A stretch of DNA of 61,210 nucleotides from Alphaproteobacteria bacterium (GTDB lineage Bacteria > Pseudomonadota > Alphaproteobacteria > UBA2966). Below, one piece after another: positions 16,861 to 24,251 of this stretch. The notes under the pieces are model-generated. The model had not been told where the DNA came from. It searched no databases and worked only from the letters and a program-made list of their open reading frames with translations. The stretch's first letter is position 1. Every line of letters starts with the position of its first letter. Position numbers and translations under genes: made by a program. The stretch lies in the NCBI GenBank assembly GCA_030740435.1, contig JASLXG010000005.1, forward strand, positions 1 to 61,210, written 5' to 3'.

Positions 16861-17739
16861 TCAGACCAGCCCCTTTTGCGCCAGCACAGGCTTCGGATCG
16901 ATGTGGTGGAGGTCCAGACGCAGCGCCGTTTCCGGGCACCCCAGCGCCAGTGCCATGAGTTGCGTGAAATAGACCACCGGCAGTCCCTCGAAGTCGGGAT
17001 AGAGCCGAAGGGTCTCGGCCTGCCGTCGGTCCAGGTTGAAGGCACAGAGCGGACAGCTGACGGCGACGATCTCGGCGCCTTGGTTGCGGGCGTTCCCCAG
17101 GATCTTGTAAGTGCGCTCGGCGACGATCTCGGGCTTGTCGACGGTGAGATAAGCGCCGCAACACTCGGTCTTGAGAAAGAATGGCACCGGCTCGGCGCCG
17201 AGGGCCACCACCAGGTCTTCCATGATGGCGGGATTTTCGACGTCGTCGAAGGCCACTTCGCGCGGACGCACCAGCAGGCAACCGTAGTAGCTGGCCACCC
17301 GGAGACCGCCCAGCGGTCGCTCCACCTTCTCCTCCAGCTCGTCGAAGCCGACGCGATCACGCAGAAACTCCAGCAGATGGCGGACCTCGACGTCGCCCTG
17401 GTAATCAACCTCTTCCAGGTTCATGAATCCGTTGATGACGTCGAGGCTTTCGGGATCGGAGCGGACACGCTCGTTGGACCGCTTGAGCGTGTTGTAGCAC
17501 ATGGCGCAGCCCGTGGCGAGTTCCTCGGCCCCGGCCTCTTTGGCGCGGATCAGGTTGCGGACCGGGGCCAGGTGATGCATGAGGTCGTCGGTGGCCAGGG
17601 AAAAGACTGTGCCACAGCAGTTCCAGCGCGTGAGTTCCTCGACCTCGACGCCCAGGATCGTCATCGAGGACAAGGTCGAATCCTCGAAGTTCCGGGCATG
17701 GTTCTTGAGCGTGCAGCCTGGGTAATAGCTGATTTTCAT
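16861..17739 (-). CDS. hdrB: Heterodisulfide reductase subunit B-like protein
   Basis: This 292-residue protein has two complete CCG domains, the motifs that hold the noncubane [4Fe-4S] clusters where HdrB reduces disulfides. Domain one is RWNCCGTVFS (about 38-47) with ATGCAMCYNT (about 75-84); domain two is KTECCGAYLT (about 191-200) with AVSCPLCAFN (about 226-235). Both are preceded by a YPGC or YYGC turn. All cysteines needed are present, so an active site on each domain is plausible. HdrB-like subunits also occur in SdhE and methanogen thiol:fumarate reductase, where they pair with a fumarate-reductase flavoprotein, a gene that lies three places upstream here. Confidence 0.92.
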   Translation of the reverse strand: MKISYYPGCTLKNHARNFEDSTLSSMTILGVEVEELTRWNCCGTVFSLATDDLMHHLAPVRNLIRAKEAGAEELATGCAMCYNTLKRSNERVRSDPESLDVINGFMNLEEVDYQGDVEVRHLLEFLRDRVGFDELEEKVERPLGGLRVASYYGCLLVRPREVAFDDVENPAIMEDLVVALGAEPVPFFLKTECCGAYLTVDKPEIVAERTYKILGNARNQGAEIVAVSCPLCAFNLDRRQAETLRLYPDFEGLPVVYFTQLMALALGCPETALRLDLHHIDPKPVLAQKGLV

Positions 17740-17756
17740 CCGCGGTTCGTCTTTCC

Positions 17757-18164
17757 TTACGACGTCAGTTTCCGCATCGCCGAGATCAGCGCGATGGGCG
17801 GCAGTTCCGCCCGGTCGCCGGCTGACAACGCCATCACCCGAAGCTCATCGTGACGGTCTCGCAGCCGCACCAGCCGCAGTGCCTCGATGATCTCGGCGAT
17901 GTTGATGCCCTTCGGACAGCGGCTATTGCAGGTCATGCAGGAAACGCAGGACCAGATGGTCCGGGATTCGATCAGCGGGTCGGTCATGCCCAGTTGGGCC
18001 ATCCGGATGACCTGGTTCGGCAGGATGTCCATGGGCGAGGTCATGGGGCAGCCGGCGGAGCATTTGCCGCACTGGTAGCAGGCGAGAAGGTCCTGGCCGC
18101 TGAGTTCCTCGATTTGACGGACGAGGGCGGCCGACCGGTTGGCGGACGAGATCCGAACCGTCAT
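17757..18164 (-). CDS. hdrC: Heterodisulfide reductase subunit C-like protein
   Basis: This is a 135-residue 2x[4Fe-4S] protein: CYQCGKCSAGCP (about 29-40) and CVSCMTCNSRCP (about 72-83), followed by the usual GINIAEIIEALR helix. HdrC conducts electrons between HdrA and HdrB. The order hdrC-hdrB, with hdrA separated from them by the ferredoxin and kor genes, is unusual. The stop of the rubrerythrin-like gene ends just before this start. Membrane anchors are absent, so the protein is cytoplasmic. Confidence 0.92.
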   Translation of the reverse strand: MTVRISSANRSAALVRQIEELSGQDLLACYQCGKCSAGCPMTSPMDILPNQVIRMAQLGMTDPLIESRTIWSCVSCMTCNSRCPKGINIAEIIEALRLVRLRDRHDELRVMALSAGDRAELPPIALISAMRKLTS

Positions 18165-18165
18165 G

Positions 18166-18702
18166 TCAGTACTTTCCGTCCATCCGGAATTCCGGCTTGT
18201 CGAGCCAGATGCCCACGTTCATCAAACTGTCCGCCTGGGCCTGGAGAAGGTCGTAATGAAACCGCTCCTCGTCGACCAGCCGCTCGGCCAGGGCGCGCAC
18301 CTTGGGGTCCGGCGTCCGGTCCCGAAGCCCCTCGTACAGTCGGATCGCCCGCCGTTCCATGTTCATGGCCAGGCGCAGCGCCTCGGCCTCGTCGACGGAC
18401 TCTAGTTCGCCCCCCCTGGCGGCGATGGCTGCCTCCAGTTGCTCGACCACCGTCGAAGGTGCGTCACCGGCGATGCGCCGCTCCGCGATCTTTTTCCAAT
18501 CGCCGCTCCCGGTGATCGCGGTGAAGATGCGGCCGATTTCGTCGAGATGGCCGACCTCCTCCTCGGCGAGCCGGCGGAACACCTTTTTGCCCGTCTTGCT
18601 GCGGGTCACCGCCGTGGCCCGTTCGTAGAAACGCTGGCCATTGACCTCCAGGTCGATGGCCTCGCGGACCACCTCGACCAGTTGGTCGTCGGTAAGTGTC
18701 AT
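18166..18702 (-). CDS. Rubrerythrin-like ferritin-fold protein
   Basis: This 178-residue all-helical protein has the spaced carboxylate ligands of a diiron four-helix bundle: AIDLEVNGQRFYERA (about 15-29), LAEEEVGHLDEIG (about 45-57), AMNMERRAIRLYEG (about 110-123) and LVDEERFHYDLL (about 141-152). No C-terminal rubredoxin domain is present. The start overlaps the flavoprotein stop by 4 bp (ATGA), so the two are translationally coupled. Within an oxygen-sensitive iron-sulfur operon it probably removes peroxide or oxygen, or it may be a dedicated redox partner. The exact role is not known. Confidence 0.82.
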   Translation of the reverse strand: MTLTDDQLVEVVREAIDLEVNGQRFYERATAVTRSKTGKKVFRRLAEEEVGHLDEIGRIFTAITGSGDWKKIAERRIAGDAPSTVVEQLEAAIAARGGELESVDEAEALRLAMNMERRAIRLYEGLRDRTPDPKVRALAERLVDEERFHYDLLQAQADSLMNVGIWLDKPEFRMDGKY

Positions 18703-20417
18703 GGGCGATCCCCTGCGATATCGGCGTGGACCCTGTTGCGCAGCCCGGAGCTTCCGGGCAGCTTGCCGCCGACCCGCGCCAACTGGCGTTTTTTGACGTC
18801 GTCCGGCGTGTAGGAGGGCAGAATGATCGGCGCCACCAGGTCGGTCTCGATCCCGACCGAAACCAGTTCCTTCTCGTAGGCATCGACGTGGGCCAGGGAC
18901 ATCGAGCCCAGCTTGACCTTGGCGGCGTACTCGCTGGCGTAGCGGCCGGCGCGCCGTCCGAAGACGTTGTAGTCGAGGACCGAGTTTCCCATTAGACGGT
19001 TGCGGCCGTGCAGACCGCCGGTCGCCTCGCCGGCCACGTAGAGGCCGGGTATGGCGGTTTCGCAGTTGGCGTTGATCTCGATGCCGCCGTTCTGGTAGTG
19101 CAGCGTCGGGTAGATCAGCATCGGTTCGGCGGTGATGTCGATGTCGTAGCGGATGAATTGGCGGTACATGGCGGGGAACTGCTTGTTGATAAACCCGGCG
19201 CCGTGGATCATCTCGATGAGGGGCGAATCCAGCCAAACACCGTCTCGGCCGCTGGGGGTCTGGATGCCGTTGCCGTTCTCCCGGCACTCGCGGATGATGG
19301 CCGAGCTTTCCACGTCCCGGGGCTCACGCGGGAACACGAACAGTTCCCCGAACTTGTTCAGCGGCTGGCCACCGACGGCGCGGATCTTCTCGGTGATCAG
19401 GAAGCCGGAGATCTGCTCCGGGAAGGCGGCACCGGTGGGGTGGTACTGGACCGAATCCATGAACAGCAGCGGCGCCCCGGCCCGGTAGGCCATCACCAGG
19501 CCGTCGCCGGTCGCACCGTAGTGGTTGGTGGTATCATAGCCCCGAAGGTGAAGGCGCCCGTAGCCCCCGGTTGCGACGAGCGTGGCTTTGGCCCGAACGG
19601 TGACGAATTCCTCCGTCTCCAGATTGTAGAGCACGGCGCCGGCGCACTGGCCCTTGGCATCCATGATCAGCTCAATCGCCGGCATGAACTCCTGCACCGC
19701 CACCATTTCCGGGTGGTTGCGCACCTCGTCCATCAGGGTGCGCATGATGATGGCGCCCGTATAGTCGCGGCAGGACAGCATCCGTTTGCGCGAGGTGCCG
19801 CCGCCGTGAAGCACCTGCAGGGAGCCGTCCTCGTTCTTGTCCCAAACGACACCCAGGTCCTCCAGCCATTTGACCGTTTCGGCGGCGTCCTCGGTGAGCG
19901 CGCGCACCAGTTCCGGTTTGTTCTCGAAATGGCCGCCGCCGAGGGCGTCGAGGAAATGCCGGGTCGGAGAATCGGTCGGCGAGACGGCAGCTTGCATGCC
20001 GCCCTGCGACATCATCGAATTGGCATCACCCATGCGGAGCTTGGTGGCGATGAGCGATTTGACGCCGGCTTGCAGGGCGACGATGGCGGCCTGACAGCCG
20101 GCGCCGCCGCCGCCGACGATCAGCAGATCGGTTTCCAGATCCGGTTCCCGGAGATCGAACAGGCCCGAGCTTATCCAGGAATGGGCCTCCAGCATGTGGG
20201 CGACCTCGGTGGTCAGGATCTCGCCCTTGTTGGGGCCGACACGAACCGGGCGGCGCGAGTCCTTTTCATAGTCGGGATGGAATTTCCGGAGCACGTCCTC
20301 GCGCTCCGCCGGTCCCATCGGCGGATAGACCGGTTCGCCGGACTTGGCAGGATTCAGCCGTTGGGAACGGGTCCTGACGACCGCCTTCAGCGAGTCCTGC
20401 ATGTAGTCTGGGTACAT
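18699..20417 (-). CDS. Fumarate reductase/succinate dehydrogenase-like flavoprotein, soluble type
   Basis: This 572-residue FAD protein is of the FrdA/SdhA/L-aspartate oxidase family. The FAD Rossmann motif is LLIVGGGGAGCQAAIVA (about 98-114). Catalytic-site elements are present: MDSVQYHPTG, PRDVESSAI, LHYQNGGIEI and GGLHGRNRLMGNSVLDYNVF. The position that carries the covalently bound FAD in SdhA/FrdA (His in SHTxxAQGG) is Asn here (NSMMSQGG), so FAD should be noncovalent, as in L-aspartate oxidase. The ATG at 20417 follows GAGGG and gives the family length. It is paired with the iron-sulfur gene upstream, and no membrane-anchor genes are present. The likely reaction is fumarate or another enoate to its saturated acid, or the reverse; the direction and substrate are open. 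Confidence 0.85.
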   Translation of the reverse strand: MYPDYMQDSLKAVVRTRSQRLNPAKSGEPVYPPMGPAEREDVLRKFHPDYEKDSRRPVRVGPNKGEILTTEVAHMLEAHSWISSGLFDLREPDLETDLLIVGGGGAGCQAAIVALQAGVKSLIATKLRMGDANSMMSQGGMQAAVSPTDSPTRHFLDALGGGHFENKPELVRALTEDAAETVKWLEDLGVVWDKNEDGSLQVLHGGGTSRKRMLSCRDYTGAIIMRTLMDEVRNHPEMVAVQEFMPAIELIMDAKGQCAGAVLYNLETEEFVTVRAKATLVATGGYGRLHLRGYDTTNHYGATGDGLVMAYRAGAPLLFMDSVQYHPTGAAFPEQISGFLITEKIRAVGGQPLNKFGELFVFPREPRDVESSAIIRECRENGNGIQTPSGRDGVWLDSPLIEMIHGAGFINKQFPAMYRQFIRYDIDITAEPMLIYPTLHYQNGGIEINANCETAIPGLYVAGEATGGLHGRNRLMGNSVLDYNVFGRRAGRYASEYAAKVKLGSMSLAHVDAYEKELVSVGIETDLVAPIILPSYTPDDVKKRQLARVGGKLPGSSGLRNRVHADIAGDRP

Positions 20418-20524
20418 GTTCCTACCCTCTTGGGAAAATAGGCACACCGGCATCCGATGATTCCGATGGTTGTGCCCTTTGCGGTTTCGCCGCCGAAGGC
20501 GCCTCGAGTGGCCGTGAACGACGG

Positions 20525-21268
20525 TTATTCCATGTCTCGGTCGTAGTACCTCTTCTTGAGTTCGTCGTGGCTCATGGCCAGTAAGACCTCGTATTCCGCG
20601 TCGTAGTTGCCGCCGCTGATCTCCCCTATCCGTTTGACCAACTCCGGGCTTTCCTTGCGCAGGTACCGCCCGAACAGACGGCGGCCCAGGACGCCGACGT
20701 TGTAGTGGGTGATCTCGGCCGGGCAGCGAAGGACGCACATACCGCAGGACACGCAGTCGAAGGACAGGTCCATCAGCATCTCGATGTCGCCGCGCTTGGC
20801 GGCCTGGATGTAATCCATGACGAGAAGCCCCTGCACGCAGGCCTTGGTGCAGGTGTTGCACTCGACGCATCGGAAGATCACCGGATAGAGCTTCGCCATG
20901 GTCGCCACGTCAGGCGTCAGTTCCTCGATGTCGTAGATCGCCTTCTCGGCCGGGAAGGACGGGATTTGGGCCAGGGACATGCCGTCTTGAACCAGGGTCG
21001 TGCAGGCAAGGCCCATGGCCAGCTTGTAGTCGCCGGGAAGCCGGTAGACAGTGGCGCAGGCGCCGCAAAAGCCTTCACGGCACCCGGCGCCGCGGACAAT
21101 CTGGTATCCCGCATGCTCGATGGCGCCCATGATCGTCGCTTCAGCGGGCACCGAATAGGCCCTGCCCATGATATGCACGGTGATCATGGGATTCGGGGAG
21201 CGGGACTGGGAGCTTTTCTTCGGGGATTTCCGTTGGGACGGTGCTTTCTTAACCTTCGCTTTGACCAT
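20525..21268 (-). CDS. Fumarate-reductase-like iron-sulfur subunit
   Basis: This 247-residue protein carries an N-terminal [2Fe-2S] site (CREGFCGACATVYRL, with a further Cys about 13 residues on) and two cubane motifs, CVECNTCTKAC (about 119-129) and CVSCGMCVLRCP (about 151-162). The second and third sites are both regular ferredoxin-like motifs rather than the [3Fe-4S]-type spacing of SdhB, closer to soluble TfrB-like proteins. A lysine/serine-rich leader (MVKAKVKKAPSQRK...) precedes MITVHIMG. The start may be 21268 or the ATG at 21187. It is the first gene of the block, 107 bp before the flavoprotein, with a 437-bp gap upstream that must hold the main promoter. Confidence 0.82.
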   Translation of the reverse strand: MVKAKVKKAPSQRKSPKKSSQSRSPNPMITVHIMGRAYSVPAEATIMGAIEHAGYQIVRGAGCREGFCGACATVYRLPGDYKLAMGLACTTLVQDGMSLAQIPSFPAEKAIYDIEELTPDVATMAKLYPVIFRCVECNTCTKACVQGLLVMDYIQAAKRGDIEMLMDLSFDCVSCGMCVLRCPAEITHYNVGVLGRRLFGRYLRKESPELVKRIGEISGGNYDAEYEVLLAMSHDELKKRYYDRDME

Positions 21269-21705
21269 TTCGGCATTCTCGCAAGTTTACCACGTGACAC
21301 TCGACACGTTGGAAGCTGAAAGACCTTCCAAGATGACGCCAGACTACCAAGATAACGGCAGACTAACGCACTGAGCCCGCCGACGACAACCCGCCTGGTT
21401 CGGTTCGGGGCAAAAAAAACCGTCATGGCCGATTTTGCTTGGGCGCGACCTTGGATTGAGCTGGCACCCCGCCAGCGCATCGGGTTGCCTTGTTCATGAA
21501 CGCGTTGCGGCGGAAGCTCTTTCTTGCCCGTTCTTGCCCGCGATTTCATGCCCTCGACACCGAGCGCCGCGACCGCTGTGCATCGGCTGGCCGCCGACAA
21601 AACTTATCAAGACCCCCGCCAAATGCGAAAATTGCCGGGAAGGGTCTTCACCCCCAGTCCCCAAATGAACCTGTTTCCGGGCGACATGAGATCGTGATTC
21701 TGTTA
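21269..21705. other. Intergenic region upstream of the Frd/Hdr/Kor/Flx block
   Basis: No convincing gene lies in these 437 bp on either strand. A GCTGGC/GCCAGC hairpin is at 21460-21476, and TTCTTGCCCG is repeated in tandem near 21521-21540. I looked for, and did not find, an FNR-type box or a clear sigma-70 or sigma-54 promoter facing the block. The right edge is the IS5-type element, so part of the control region may have been replaced. Confidence 0.4.
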
Positions 21706-21719
21706 GAGCCTGTTGACAA

Positions 21720-22142
21720 TTAGCGCATGGCAATGATGGTGGCGGCAAGGTTCAAGTTTGCGGCGTAGCTGATGTCGGTCTTGTCGTAGCGGGTGGCGAT
21801 GCCCTGGAATTCCTTGATCTTGGCGAAATAGTTCTCAACCAAATGGCGCCAGTGGTAGATGTCTTTGTCGTAGACGATCTGCCTTATCCGGTCGGCTTTC
21901 GGTGGGATGACGGCGATGGTGCCACGGTGGTCCAGCTCCGCACGCAGCCAGTCGACGTCGAACGCCTTGTCGGCCAGCAAGGCATCGAAGTGAAGCTCTT
22001 GGATCAAGGGGCCGACGCCGATGGTGTCATGGCGTTGACCAGGCAGGAGCACGAAGCGCACCAGATTTCCCAAGGCATCCACCAGCGCGACGATCTTGGT
22101 GGTCAGGCCTCCTTTGGATCGCCCGATGGCCTGATTTTGAGT
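21720..22142 (-). CDS. IS5-family transposase, second frame (orfB)
   Basis: This is the C-terminal catalytic part. The frame reads GRSKGGLTTKIVALVDALGN across the overlap, then LLADKAFDVDWLR with the second Asp and HLVENYFAKIKEFQ with the catalytic Glu. It has no start codon of its own upstream of the conserved region. A -1 slip on GGGGGGG (22143-22149) joins it in frame to orfA, giving one DDE protein. The frame appears intact, so the copy may be active. Confidence 0.75.
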   Translation of the reverse strand, partial: TQNQAIGRSKGGLTTKIVALVDALGNLVRFVLLPGQRHDTIGVGPLIQELHFDALLADKAFDVDWLRAELDHRGTIAVIPPKADRIRQIVYDKDIYHWRHLVENYFAKIKEFQGIATRYDKTDISYAANLNLAATIIAMR

Positions 22143-22477
22143 CCCCCCCTTGCGCCGCTCGCCTTCTGCTGAACGCTGACGATGGTGCTGTCGATGAGGG
22201 CATATTCGAAGTCCGGGTTCTCCGATAACACCTCGAACAGATGCTCAAAGACGCCCTTCTTCGCCCATTGGCGAAAGCGTTGGAAGACGCTGTTCCACTT
22301 GCCCAGAGCCGGCGGCAAGTCGCGCCACGGAGATCCCGTACGAACCCGCCACAATACGGCTTCGAGAAAGAGGCGATTGTCTGCCGCCGTCACACCGCGA
22401 TCCGTGACCTTGCCCGGCAAATGAGGCGAGACCTTTTCCCAAACCTCGTCCCTGATAACCAAACGCTCAGTGATCAT
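22103..22477 (-). CDS. IS5-family transposase, first frame (orfA)
   Basis: This is the N-terminal part of the transposase (DUF4096-like), with RLVIRDEVWEKVSPHLPGK, the WRVRTGSPWRDLPP motif and the first catalytic Asp in ALIDSTIV. The ATG at 22477 (MITERLVI) fits the family; the open frame extends to 22510. The frame ends at 22103, after the G7 run at 22143-22149 where the second frame is entered by a -1 shift. Confidence 0.8.
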   Translation of the reverse strand: MITERLVIRDEVWEKVSPHLPGKVTDRGVTAADNRLFLEAVLWRVRTGSPWRDLPPALGKWNSVFQRFRQWAKKGVFEHLFEVLSENPDFEYALIDSTIVSVQQKASGARGGLKIRPSGDPKEA

Positions 22478-22569
22478 CCAAACCTCCTCGCAAAAGAAAG
22501 CTTGAATCACCTTTCGACGCTTTTGGGAATCCCTTACATGTCAACAGACCCCAGAAGAATCATGATCTT

Positions 22570-23019
22570 TTGGCGTTCCTGAGGTTCGATACGGCTCACC
22601 CGACGGGTGAAAGCGAAGCGGGGATTTCGAGGCAGGATTTCGACCGTCGGCGGAAGCTGGAATTTCCTGGGTCGAGGGTCACCACCGATGCCGGACTTAT
22701 ACCTTTCCGGGAACTCGACGACGCCCTCGCTGTCCTTTCTGATCTGCCGGGGCAGTAGATCGACCGGGTTCACGACTGCCGTCCGCCGAACAAAATCATC
22801 CTCGACATGGACTCCGACGTCAGCCCGACCTACGGCGACCAGGAAGGCACGACCTACAACGGTCACTTCGGCTGCACCTGCTATCATCCGCTTTTCCCAT
22901 TCAACCAGTTCGGCGACCTGGAGCGGCGTCGCCCGCGTTCTGGCAACATGCACAGCGCCGATGGCTGGCGGGACATCCTGGCTCCAGTCGTGGTACGCTA
23001 CACGGAGGAAAGGCCATGA
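22570..23019 (+). pseudogene. IS1380-family transposase remnant
   Basis: Fragments of an IS1380-type transposase lie in one frame. The N-terminal FDRRRKLEFPGSRVTTDAGL is followed by FRELDDALAVLSDLPGQ, then a TAG at 22756-22758 where the family has Trp. After it come IDRVHDCRPPNKIILDMDSD and TYNGHFGCTCYHPLF, ending with SADGWRDILAPVVVRY. Roughly 80 residues are missing after ELDDAL, and the last two thirds of the protein after residue ~150 are absent. It cannot encode an active enzyme. The IS5-type element abuts its upstream side. Confidence 0.82.
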
Positions 23020-23306
23020 GGATACCGGGAGAGGTGTGTCCGGATCACGGGAAATCGGGCCGAATAGGGCCGCCGAGAGCAGCTCTGTGGCCGAAAGCTC
23101 GTCACAACGGGCCAGGGTCTGGGGCATGGTTCCAAAACCGAGCCTGTTCGGCTATCATCGGGGCCGAATTTGGGAGTCACCTGGGGAATGTCGGCTTCAA
23201 GCGGTGATTGGCCAGAGATCGATGCCATCGCCTTTGAATCCTTCAATTGGGTTCGAAAAACCGACAAACCAAGTGATCGGTCCTTTTGCGATTGGGAAAG
23301 CATGAA

Positions 23307-23756
23307 ATGGCGTTCATACAATGGGACGAATCGTTATCGGTTGGCGTGCCGGTTATCGATGGCGAACACAAGAGCCTGATCGACAGTGTGAATAAGCTCC
23401 ACGAGGCCACCGAAAGCTTGAAGCCTCAGAGAACCGTGAGCACGATCCTCGACTCGTTCGTCGATCTGGTGAGCTACCATTTCCGTCGCGAGGAACGCGT
23501 TATGCGGGCGACGGGCTATCCCGACTTGGAGGACCACATGGCCAAGCACCGGGAGTTCGAAACCTACCTCCTTGCCAACCGGCATCCGTCCAAGGGGAAG
23601 GCGCGGCCGCCCAGCGACCGGGACGCCGTCAACCACATCAAACAGTGGCTTGTCGACCACATCCGCAACGATGACAAGCTGTACGCACCTTATACTGGCG
23701 ACAATCCGGCCGTGGTCACCGCCGTCTACGAGACCGCCGTCTACGAGGACGTTTGA
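23307..23756 (+). CDS. Bacteriohemerythrin
   Basis: This 149-residue single-domain hemerythrin binds O2 at a diiron site. The N-terminus is diagnostic: IQWDESLSVGVPVIDGEHKS. The ligands can be placed: His in DGEHKSL, H-x3-E in YHFRREE, HxxxH in EDHMAKH, and H-x4-D in VDHIRNDDKLY. The ATG at 23307 is used; seven further in-frame codons upstream are not conserved in type. The last residues (ETAVYEDV) come from a short tandem duplication in the DNA. It stands alone between an IS1380 remnant and a truncated reductase gene; its role is probably oxygen storage or sensing beside the oxygen-sensitive block. Confidence 0.9.
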   Translation: MAFIQWDESLSVGVPVIDGEHKSLIDSVNKLHEATESLKPQRTVSTILDSFVDLVSYHFRREERVMRATGYPDLEDHMAKHREFETYLLANRHPSKGKARPPSDRDAVNHIKQWLVDHIRNDDKLYAPYTGDNPAVVTAVYETAVYEDV

Positions 23757-23759
23757 CGT

Positions 23760-24116
23760 TTACGAGGACGTTTTCGCCCAACAGGTCGCGGAAAAAGGAG
23801 ACCCGAAGGCATCGACCGAGTTGGGATTCTCTAGGAACTTGCCGTAGAGCTCGGCGATGGTCAACGGGATGCGCTCGCCGCCCTCATGCAGGATGACGAT
23901 GACGAACTGGCCCGGCCTGGCCGCCCGCGCCATCTGGGGGTGGTGAAATTCAAGCAAATAGGTGACGTCCGAGAAATCCTGGCGCGCCACGATCTCAAAC
24001 AGCGACCTCTGGGCCTCGCCGTCCCGGCCCCGCCCGCCTTTGGCACCCGAAACGTCAACTGGCGTCGCTACTTTGGCATCGGCCATGCCGCGCATCTCCG
24101 CCAATACCAATTCCAC
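23760..24116 (-). pseudogene. Truncated NfnA/SudB-like ferredoxin:NADP oxidoreductase subunit
   Basis: Only the start of the FAD-binding domain remains: LFEIVARQDFSDVTYLLEF, RAARPGQFVIVILHEGGERI and PLTIAE, which is the opening pattern of NfnA/SudB-type NADH-dependent ferredoxin:NADP oxidoreductase subunits. After LTIAE the frame runs into unrelated sequence and stops at 23760. The FAD/NAD half and the partner NfnB gene are missing. It is a broken relic of another electron-bifurcating enzyme, perhaps once part of the nearby module. Confidence 0.7.
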
Positions 24117-24251
24117 AATTTCTCTGTGGATTCTTTCGAGATAATCCGATTTCCCAGCGGAATCAAGTGGGTAAACGAATAATTCGGCGCCATTCCACCC
24201 CTGGTGCGAAAGAGAGCCGGCCGCTTCGCGTGATGATTACTTCACCCGCCC

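Larger units (their letters stand above)
21706..22551 (-). mobile_element. IS5-family (IS427-like) insertion sequence
   Basis: The element is about 846 bp, with ends GAGCCTGTTGACA (21706-21718) and, inverted, GGGTCTGTTGACA (22551-22539). It carries two overlapping transposase frames joined by a run of seven G, as in the IS427 group. Outside each end a further stretch, AGATCGTGATTCT at 21690 and its near-inverse at 22554-22566, extends the similarity, so the real tips could lie slightly further out. It sits beside an IS1380 remnant. Confidence 0.8.

Noticed and set aside
8645-21268. Class II (Bam-type) benzoyl-CoA reductase cluster
   Set aside because: HdrA and MvhD-type subunits recall BamE and BamF, but no BamB-type tungsten enzyme or NuoEFG-like BamGHI is present, while FlxA and HdrBC are.
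21269-21705. FNR box or sigma-54 promoter upstream of the Flx/Hdr/Kor block
   Set aside because: I searched the gap on both strands for TTGAT-N4-ATCAA and GG-N10-GC-type elements and found no acceptable match.
22534-23127. 197-residue minus-strand open frame
   Set aside because: It is antisense to the IS1380 remnant, whose plus-strand fragments match the transposase family.
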